Source: an uncultured Arenimonas sp. (GTDB lineage Bacteria; Pseudomonadota; Gammaproteobacteria; Xanthomonadales; Xanthomonadaceae). Taken from it: a stretch of DNA of 5,052 nucleotides. The notes under the pieces were generated by a model. That model was not told the origin of the DNA, made no database searches, and saw only the letters and a list, made by a program, of their open reading frames with translations. The first letter of the stretch is position 1. Each line of letters begins with the position of its first letter. The position numbers and the translations under genes were made by a program. Location: the NCBI GenBank assembly GCA_946480565.1, contig CAMLKR010000179.1, forward strand, positions 1-5,052, written 5' to 3'. Shown here piece after piece: positions 1 through 5,052 of this stretch.

Positions 1-1748
<1,748 letters not shown>

Positions 1749-1754
1749 GTCCGG

Positions 1755-1760
1755 TATCAT
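1755..1760 (+). promoter_or_regulatory. Possible -10-like element (TATCAT) in the gltD-ATPase gap
   Basis: TATCAT in the 36-nt gap resembles a sigma-70 -10 box (TATAAT) and is the most AT-rich hexamer of the gap. There is no convincing -35 box at 16-18 nt upstream: the bases around 1731-1737 are GCCCGCC. There is also no extended -10 TG. It could give the ATPase gene some expression independent of gltBD, or be chance. Co-transcription from the gltBD promoter is just as compatible with the sequence. Confidence 0.2.
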
Positions 1761-1772
1761 CCGCGTTCCCGG

Positions 1773-1778
1773 AAAGGA
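1773..1778 (+). promoter_or_regulatory. Ribosome binding site of the AAA+ ATPase gene
   Basis: AAAGGA lies 6 nt before the ATG at 1785 and is a good Shine-Dalgarno match. It fixes the start of the ATPase. No other start codon occurs in this frame between the gltD TAG and this ATG. Confidence 0.8.
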
Positions 1779-1784
1779 ACGACG

Positions 1785-3272
1785 ATGAGCGAACTGCAGG
1801 ACCTCACTTCCCTCGTGCGCGCCAACACCGCGCTGATCGTCATCGAGACGCCCGACGAGGGCCGCGTGGTGGACCTGTTCCGGCACCTGCTGATGAACGT
1901 CTGGCGGCCGCTGTTCCGCTGGTCGATCACCGAAGGCCTGCGCCGCGTCGACCTGGATGGCGAGGATGCGCCGCTGGCGCCGCCCGATGCCACCGCCACC
2001 CTGCGCACCATCCGCGAGATGGACCAGCGCGGCATCCACCTGCTGCTCGATTTCCATCCCTACCTCGGCTACGCCACCACCCAGCGCCTGGTGCGCGAAA
2101 CCATCGACCGCCGCGGCTGCAAGGAACACACCCTGGTGCTGGTCGGGGCCAGGATCGAACTGCCGCCCGACCTGGAGCACCTGGCCGTGCGCTTCTCGCT
2201 GCGCCTGCCGGACGAAAAGGCGCTGCTGAAGCTGGTGCAGGACGAGGCCGCGATCTACATGCGCGAACACGGCGGCAAGCGCGTCGAGGTGGACCAGGAG
2301 GCGCTGAAGGCGATCGTGCGCAACCTGCGCGGCGTGTCGCTGACCGAGGCGCGGCGCCTCGCCCGGCACCTGATCTTCCGCGACGGCGCCATCGGCGCCG
2401 GCGACCTGCCCGAGCTGGCCAAGCTCAAGTTCGAGCTGCTCAACAAGTCCGGCCACCTGCATTTTGAATACGACACCGCGCGCTTCGCCGACGTCGCCGG
2501 CCTGGAGCGCCTGAAGACCTGGGTGCACCAGCGCCGCGGTCCCTTCACCGCCGACACCCTGCCGGTGGGCCTGGACCCGCCCAAGGGCATCCTGCTGCTG
2601 GGCGTGCAGGGCTGCGGCAAGTCGCTGGCGGCCAAGGCCGTGGCCGGCGGGTTTGGCGTGCCGCTGGTGCGCCTGGACTTCGGCACGCTCTACAACAAGT
2701 ACCACGGCGAAACCGAGAAGAACCTGCGCGAGGCCCTGGCCTCGGCCGAGCAGATCGCGCCCTGCGTGCTGTGGATCGACGAACTGGAGAAGGGCCTGGC
2801 GTCCTCGACCGGCAGCGACGACGGCGGCGTGTCGCGGCGCGTGCTGGGTTATTTCCTCACCTGGATGGCCGAACGCAAGTCCAAGGTCTTCCTGGTCGCC
2901 ACCGCCAACGCGGTGCACGACCTGCCGCCGGAGCTGCTGCGCAAGGGCCGCTTCGACGAGATCTTCTTCGTCGACCTGCCCGACCACGCGGCCCGCGCCG
3001 AGATCTTCCGCATCCACCTGTCGCGGCGCGAGGTGGACTGGGAAGGCTTCTCGCTGTCCACGCTGGCCGATGCCGCCGAAGGGTTTTCCGGCGCCGAGAT
3101 CGAACAGGCCGTGGTCAGCTCGCTGTACGCGGCCCACGCCGAAGGCGTGCCGGTGGACGAGGCCCGCGTGATCGCCGAAGTGCGCAACACCCGCCCGCTG
3201 AGCGTGCTGATGGCCGAACAGGTCAACGCCCTGCGCGACTGGGCGCGTTCGCGCACCGTTCCCGCCGACTAG
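1785..3272 (+). CDS. AAA+ ATPase, Ycf46-type
   Basis: This is a 495-residue cytoplasmic protein with a C-terminal AAA+ module. Residues 1-230 are a poorly characterised N-terminal region, opening LTSLVRANTALIVIETPDE (7-25), which looks like a degenerate, nucleotide-site-free alpha/beta domain. The ATPase core shows Walker A GVQGCGKS (273-280, K279), Walker B VLWIDELE (328-335, D332/E333), sensor 1 ATAN (372-375), and the arginine-finger region LLRKGRFDE (384-392, R386/R389). Sensor 2 is GFSGAEIEQ (433-441). The GVQGCGKS loop and the LPPELLRKGRFDEIFFVDLPD stretch are hallmarks of the Ycf46 family, known from red-algal plastids, cyanobacteria and many proteobacteria. A cyanobacterial member has been linked to inorganic carbon use; the role in heterotrophs is not settled. 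No membrane segment or protease motif is present, so it is not FtsH. The start has AAAGGA 6 nt upstream. It lies 36 nt behind gltD, in the same frame, and its TAG stop overlaps the convergent methyltransferase stop. Family call is confident; substrate and function are unknown. Confidence 0.9.
   Translation: MSELQDLTSLVRANTALIVIETPDEGRVVDLFRHLLMNVWRPLFRWSITEGLRRVDLDGEDAPLAPPDATATLRTIREMDQRGIHLLLDFHPYLGYATTQRLVRETIDRRGCKEHTLVLVGARIELPPDLEHLAVRFSLRLPDEKALLKLVQDEAAIYMREHGGKRVEVDQEALKAIVRNLRGVSLTEARRLARHLIFRDGAIGAGDLPELAKLKFELLNKSGHLHFEYDTARFADVAGLERLKTWVHQRRGPFTADTLPVGLDPPKGILLLGVQGCGKSLAAKAVAGGFGVPLVRLDFGTLYNKYHGETEKNLREALASAEQIAPCVLWIDELEKGLASSTGSDDGGVSRRVLGYFLTWMAERKSKVFLVATANAVHDLPPELLRKGRFDEIFFVDLPDHAARAEIFRIHLSRREVDWEGFSLSTLADAAEGFSGAEIEQAVVSSLYAAHAEGVPVDEARVIAEVRNTRPLSVLMAEQVNALRDWARSRTVPAD
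3269..3272. other. CTAG shared by two convergent stop codons
   Basis: The + strand TAG ending the ATPase gene (3270-3272) and the - strand TAG ending the methyltransferase gene (3269-3271) are read from the same four bases, CTAG. The two coding regions therefore overlap tail to tail with no intergenic space. No T-run-plus-hairpin terminator is visible on either side. Confidence 0.95.
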
Positions 3273-3745
3273 AACCAGCGGCCGACGCGCCGGCAGTAGT
3301 CGGTGTAGGTCTGGCCGAAACGCTGGGCCAGGTAGGCTTCTTCGCGGCCGATCACGTAGTGGCGGATCACGAACAGCACCGGGCCCAGCGTCAGCAGCGG
3401 CCACAGGCTGTTGCAGGCCAGGGTGATGGCGACGTAGGCCAGGGCCATGCCCAGGTACATCGGGTTGCGGGTGTGGCGGTAGATGCCGTCGCCGACGAAG
3501 GCGGTGTCCTCGCGCCAGGGCCGCGGGTCGTTGCCCTTGCGGCGGAACCCGCCGAGCGCGCTCAGCAGCAGCCACGCCGCGGCCAGCGCGAAAGCGCCCG
3601 CCAGCACGCGCAGGACCAGCAGCAGCGAGGGACTGACCAGCTCCCAGGGGAACAGCAGGTACTCGAGCGCCAGCCCGATGCCCAGGCCGGTCAGGAAGAT
3701 CAGCGGCGGCGGGAAGCGGACGCCGGGGGTGGCGGATTCGCTCAT
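3269..3745 (-). CDS. Isoprenylcysteine carboxyl methyltransferase (ICMT/PEMT-like) family membrane protein
   Basis: This is a 158-residue integral membrane protein, predicted to transfer a methyl group from S-adenosylmethionine to a lipophilic substrate. Hydrophobic segments lie at about 14-32 and 40-63, and a helical hairpin spans about 98-130. The family signature follows: GDGIYRHTRNPMYLG at 85-99 (H91, R93, N94, P95, Y97), then the REE motif at 134-136 with AYLAQRFGQTYTDYCRRVGRW (about 137-157). In archaeal and eukaryotic ICMT the corresponding RHPxY and RE...Y..Y residues bind the cofactor. Bacteria do not make CaaX-prenylated proteins, so the true substrate is unknown; the prenyl name only reflects homology. 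The ATG at 3745 is the only usable start, because an in-frame TGA (3760-3758) lies four codons upstream. Its ribosome site is weak (no AGGAG-like sequence), so translation is probably coupled to the permease gene ending 7 nt before it. Its stop is shared with the convergent ATPase gene. Confidence 0.88.
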   Translation of the reverse strand: MSESATPGVRFPPPLIFLTGLGIGLALEYLLFPWELVSPSLLLVLRVLAGAFALAAAWLLLSALGGFRRKGNDPRPWREDTAFVGDGIYRHTRNPMYLGMALAYVAITLACNSLWPLLTLGPVLFVIRHYVIGREEAYLAQRFGQTYTDYCRRVGRWF

Positions 3746-3752
3746 CGGAAGT

Positions 3753-4667
3753 TCAACTCAGTCGCTGCAGCAGCCAGGTCCAGGCGGGCAGGGTCGCCAG
3801 CGACAGCAGGATGCCATAACCCACCATCGCCGCGGCCAGGCCGGGCGCGAGGCGGTGCGAGATGGCGAGCGCGGCGGCGGTGATCATCGGCGGCATCGCC
3901 GATTCCAGCACCACGGTGGAATGCTGCTGGGCCTGCAGCCCGAGCATCGGCGCGATCGCGAGCGCGATCAGGGGCATCACCGCCAGCTTCAGCGTCAGCC
4001 CGGCCGCCAGCGGCCGCAGTTCGTCGCGCGGCAGCGCCAGCTTCAGGCTCAGGCCGATCGCCAGCACCACCAGGGGCAGCAGCGCGTCGGCCAGGCGCTG
4101 CAGGCCGCTGGCGATCCACGCCGGCGGGGTTTCCGGCATCACCGTCAGGCCCAGCACCAGGGCGATGAAGGGCGGGAAGGTGACCACGCGGCGGGCGATC
4201 TGCGCCGGCGTCGGTTTCGCATCGCCGCCGTAACGCGCCAGCACGTACAGGCCGAAGGTGGACAGGATCAGGAAGGCGCCGAACTGGTCGTAGATGACGG
4301 CGTAGGGCAAGGCGTCCTCGCCCAGCAGGGCGCGCACCAGCGGGTAGCCCAGGAAGCTGGTGTTGCCCAGGGCCACGCACAGCAACAGCACTGCATGTTC
4401 GTCGGGCCGCAGCTTCAGCAGCCGGGTGGCGCCGGTCACCAGCAGTACCGTTGCGCCCAGCAGCAGCCAGGGCACCGCGGCGATGGCCAGGATCTGCGGG
4501 CCGATCTCCAGCCGTGGCGCATAGATCAGCACCGAGGCCGGCAGCAGCACGTACAGCACCACCTTGTTCAGCACTTCGGCGGCGTTGTCGGGGAACAGCC
4601 GCAGGTGCTGGAACGCCAGCCCCAGCGCCAGCATCGACAGGATCAGCGCGAACGCATCGAAGGCCAT
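3753..4667 (-). CDS. AEC (auxin efflux carrier) family transporter
   Basis: This is a 304-residue inner-membrane permease with about ten predicted membrane segments, at roughly 4-22, 33-52, 58-82, 92-112, 121-144, 161-178, 188-210, 219-240, 251-272 and 279-301. That is the usual size and layout for bacterial AEC proteins, related to plant PIN carriers and to malonate/malate exporters. Family motifs are LNKVVLYVLLPAS (33-45), the broken-helix region ALGNTSFLGYPLV (99-111), VIYDQFGAF (124-132), and ESAMPPMITAAALA (255-268), where paired prolines probably mark the second helix break. Members move organic anions or amphipathic compounds; nothing here fixes the substrate, and auxin is unlikely. 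The start is forced: an in-frame TGA (4673-4671) sits two codons before the ATG at 4667. No clear Shine-Dalgarno sequence precedes it, which is odd. The upstream 77 nt are very GC-rich and repetitive. The downstream methyltransferase starts 7 nt after its stop, so the two are very likely one operon. Confidence 0.92.
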   Translation of the reverse strand: MAFDAFALILSMLALGLAFQHLRLFPDNAAEVLNKVVLYVLLPASVLIYAPRLEIGPQILAIAAVPWLLLGATVLLVTGATRLLKLRPDEHAVLLLCVALGNTSFLGYPLVRALLGEDALPYAVIYDQFGAFLILSTFGLYVLARYGGDAKPTPAQIARRVVTFPPFIALVLGLTVMPETPPAWIASGLQRLADALLPLVVLAIGLSLKLALPRDELRPLAAGLTLKLAVMPLIALAIAPMLGLQAQQHSTVVLESAMPPMITAAALAISHRLAPGLAAAMVGYGILLSLATLPAWTWLLQRLS

Positions 4668-4744
4668 GGCTCAGCGCGCCGGCGGACGGCCGTGCGCGCC
4701 GCGTCCGCGGACGGCGCCGGCCCGCGGACTGGACGCGCCGGGCT
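4668..4744 (-). repeat. GC-rich spacer with overlapping direct and inverted repeats
   Basis: This 77-nt gap between the DUF885 gene and the AEC permease has only 10 A/T bases (about 87% G+C). It contains a direct repeat GCGGACGGC (4682-4690 and 4707-4715), a perfect 12-base palindrome CGTCCGCGGACG (4702-4713), and a 7-bp inverted repeat (4682-4688 with 4702-4708). It also contains an 8-bp inverted repeat, GTCCGCGG (4703-4710) with CCGCGGAC (4722-4729). These pairings compete with each other. No promoter box or Shine-Dalgarno sequence is recognisable. It could slow transcription between the two genes, or be a decayed palindromic repeat; nothing identifies a known repeat family. Confidence 0.6.
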
Positions 4745-4759
4745 TCATGCGCCCGGCGC
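4735..4759 (-). terminator. GC hairpin enclosing the DUF885 stop codon (terminator-like, no T-run)
   Basis: GCGCCGGGC (4735-4743) and GCCCGGCGC (4751-4759) form a perfect 9-bp inverted repeat with a 7-nt loop, and the TGA stop of the DUF885 gene (4747-4745) falls in that loop. The stem is all G/C and should be stable. No U-tract follows on the - strand, so it is not a standard intrinsic terminator. It may act as a pause or mRNA-stabilising hairpin, or it may simply reflect Ala/Pro/Gly codons at the end of the gene. Confidence 0.4.
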
Positions 4760-5052
4760 CGCCTTGGCCTTCTCGGCGGCGATCCATTCGCGGATCTTGG
4801 TCTGCAGCACGCCCATCGGCAGCGCGCCGTCGACCAGCACCTGGCGGTGGAAGGCACGGACGTCGAACTTGTCGCCCAGCTCGGCTTCGGCCTCCTCGCG
4901 CAGCTCGCGGATCACGCGCTGGCCGACCTTGTAGGCCAGGGCCTGGCCGGGAATCACGATGTAACGCTCGACCTCGGCCACCACGTCGGATTCGGCCATC
5001 GAGGAATTGGCCAGCATGTAGTCGATCGCCTGCTGCCGGCTCCAGCCGTAGT
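4745..5052 (-). CDS. DUF885 family protein, C-terminal end (5' truncated by window)
   Basis: The last 101 complete residues and the TGA stop of a protein whose start lies beyond the right edge. Counting from the first complete codon in the window (the - strand codon at 5050-5048), visible family features are GWSRQQAIDYML (2-13), VAEVERYIVIPGQALAYKVGQ (about 24-44), and LGDKFDVRAFHRQVLVDGALP (about 58-78). The C-terminus is VLQTKIREWI followed by an Ala/Lys-rich tail. The RY...PGQALAYK and FD.R.FH..VL..G.LP patterns are typical of DUF885 C-termini. Full-length members are usually around 550-620 residues and are thought to be zinc-peptidase-like hydrolases, often exported in xanthomonads. The metal-binding part and any signal peptide are outside this window, so neither can be confirmed. 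An internal ATG at 5017 is not the start, because conserved family sequence continues upstream in frame. The gene runs in the same direction as the AEC permease, 77 nt away. Confidence 0.88.
   Translation of the reverse strand, partial: YGWSRQQAIDYMLANSSMAESDVVAEVERYIVIPGQALAYKVGQRVIRELREEAEAELGDKFDVRAFHRQVLVDGALPMGVLQTKIREWIAAEKAKAAPGA

Noticed and set aside
1766..1779. TTCC...GGAA inverted repeat that could hide the ATPase ribosome binding site
   Set aside because: Only 4 bp with a 6-nt loop; too weak to suggest regulation.
1785..3272. FtsH/Cdc48-type or MoxR-type ATPase as an alternative identity for the AAA+ protein
   Set aside because: There is no membrane segment, no HEXXH protease site, and only one AAA module. 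The Walker A loop and the LPPELLRKGRFDE region fit Ycf46 better.
3742..4857. A 371-codon - strand frame overlapping the AEC permease
   Set aside because: It is shifted relative to the permease, which has ten membrane segments and family motifs; the alternative is Arg/Ala/Pro-rich and unrecognisable. It also overlaps the end of the DUF885 gene.
3483..4934. A 483-codon open frame on the + strand opposite the methyltransferase, AEC permease and DUF885 genes
   Set aside because: Gln/Arg/His/Gly-rich translation without domains, fully antisense to three recognisable genes; a composition artefact.

Overview
This is a gene-dense, very GC-rich stretch (roughly 70% G+C by eye) from a proteobacterial chromosome. 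Gene content, the close GltB/GltD match to gammaproteobacterial glutamate synthase, and the strong G/C third-position bias suggest the Xanthomonadales/Lysobacteraceae (Lysobacter- or Luteimonas-like). That placement is an inference from general resemblance; no search was run. Nearly every base is coding, and the only non-coding gaps are 36 nt (1749-1784), 7 nt (3746-3752) and 77 nt (4668-4744). I see no tRNA, rRNA, CRISPR array, insertion sequence or attachment site.

The left half is read on the + strand. It holds the last 121 codons of gltB (glutamate synthase large subunit), which overlaps gltD (small, FAD/NADPH/Fe-S subunit) by an ATGA. After 36 nt comes a 495-residue AAA+ ATPase of the Ycf46 type with a good ribosome binding site. 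GltB and GltD together make the NADPH-dependent GOGAT that turns glutamine plus 2-oxoglutarate into two glutamates. The ATPase is in a position to be co-transcribed with them, but its job in such bacteria is not established.

The right half is read on the - strand. From right to left it holds the C-terminal 101 residues of a DUF885-family protein, a 77-nt spacer of about 87% G+C full of inverted and direct repeats, an auxin-efflux-carrier (AEC) family permease, and, 7 nt later, a small membrane methyltransferase of the isoprenylcysteine carboxyl methyltransferase (ICMT/PEMT-like) family. The two halves converge, and the stop codons of the ATPase and the methyltransferase share the four bases CTAG, leaving no room for a dedicated terminator.

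I found no clear new multi-gene system. The points most worth a second look are the Ycf46-type ATPase downstream of gltBD, the repeat-rich spacer with a hairpin around the DUF885 stop codon, and the overlapping convergent stops.
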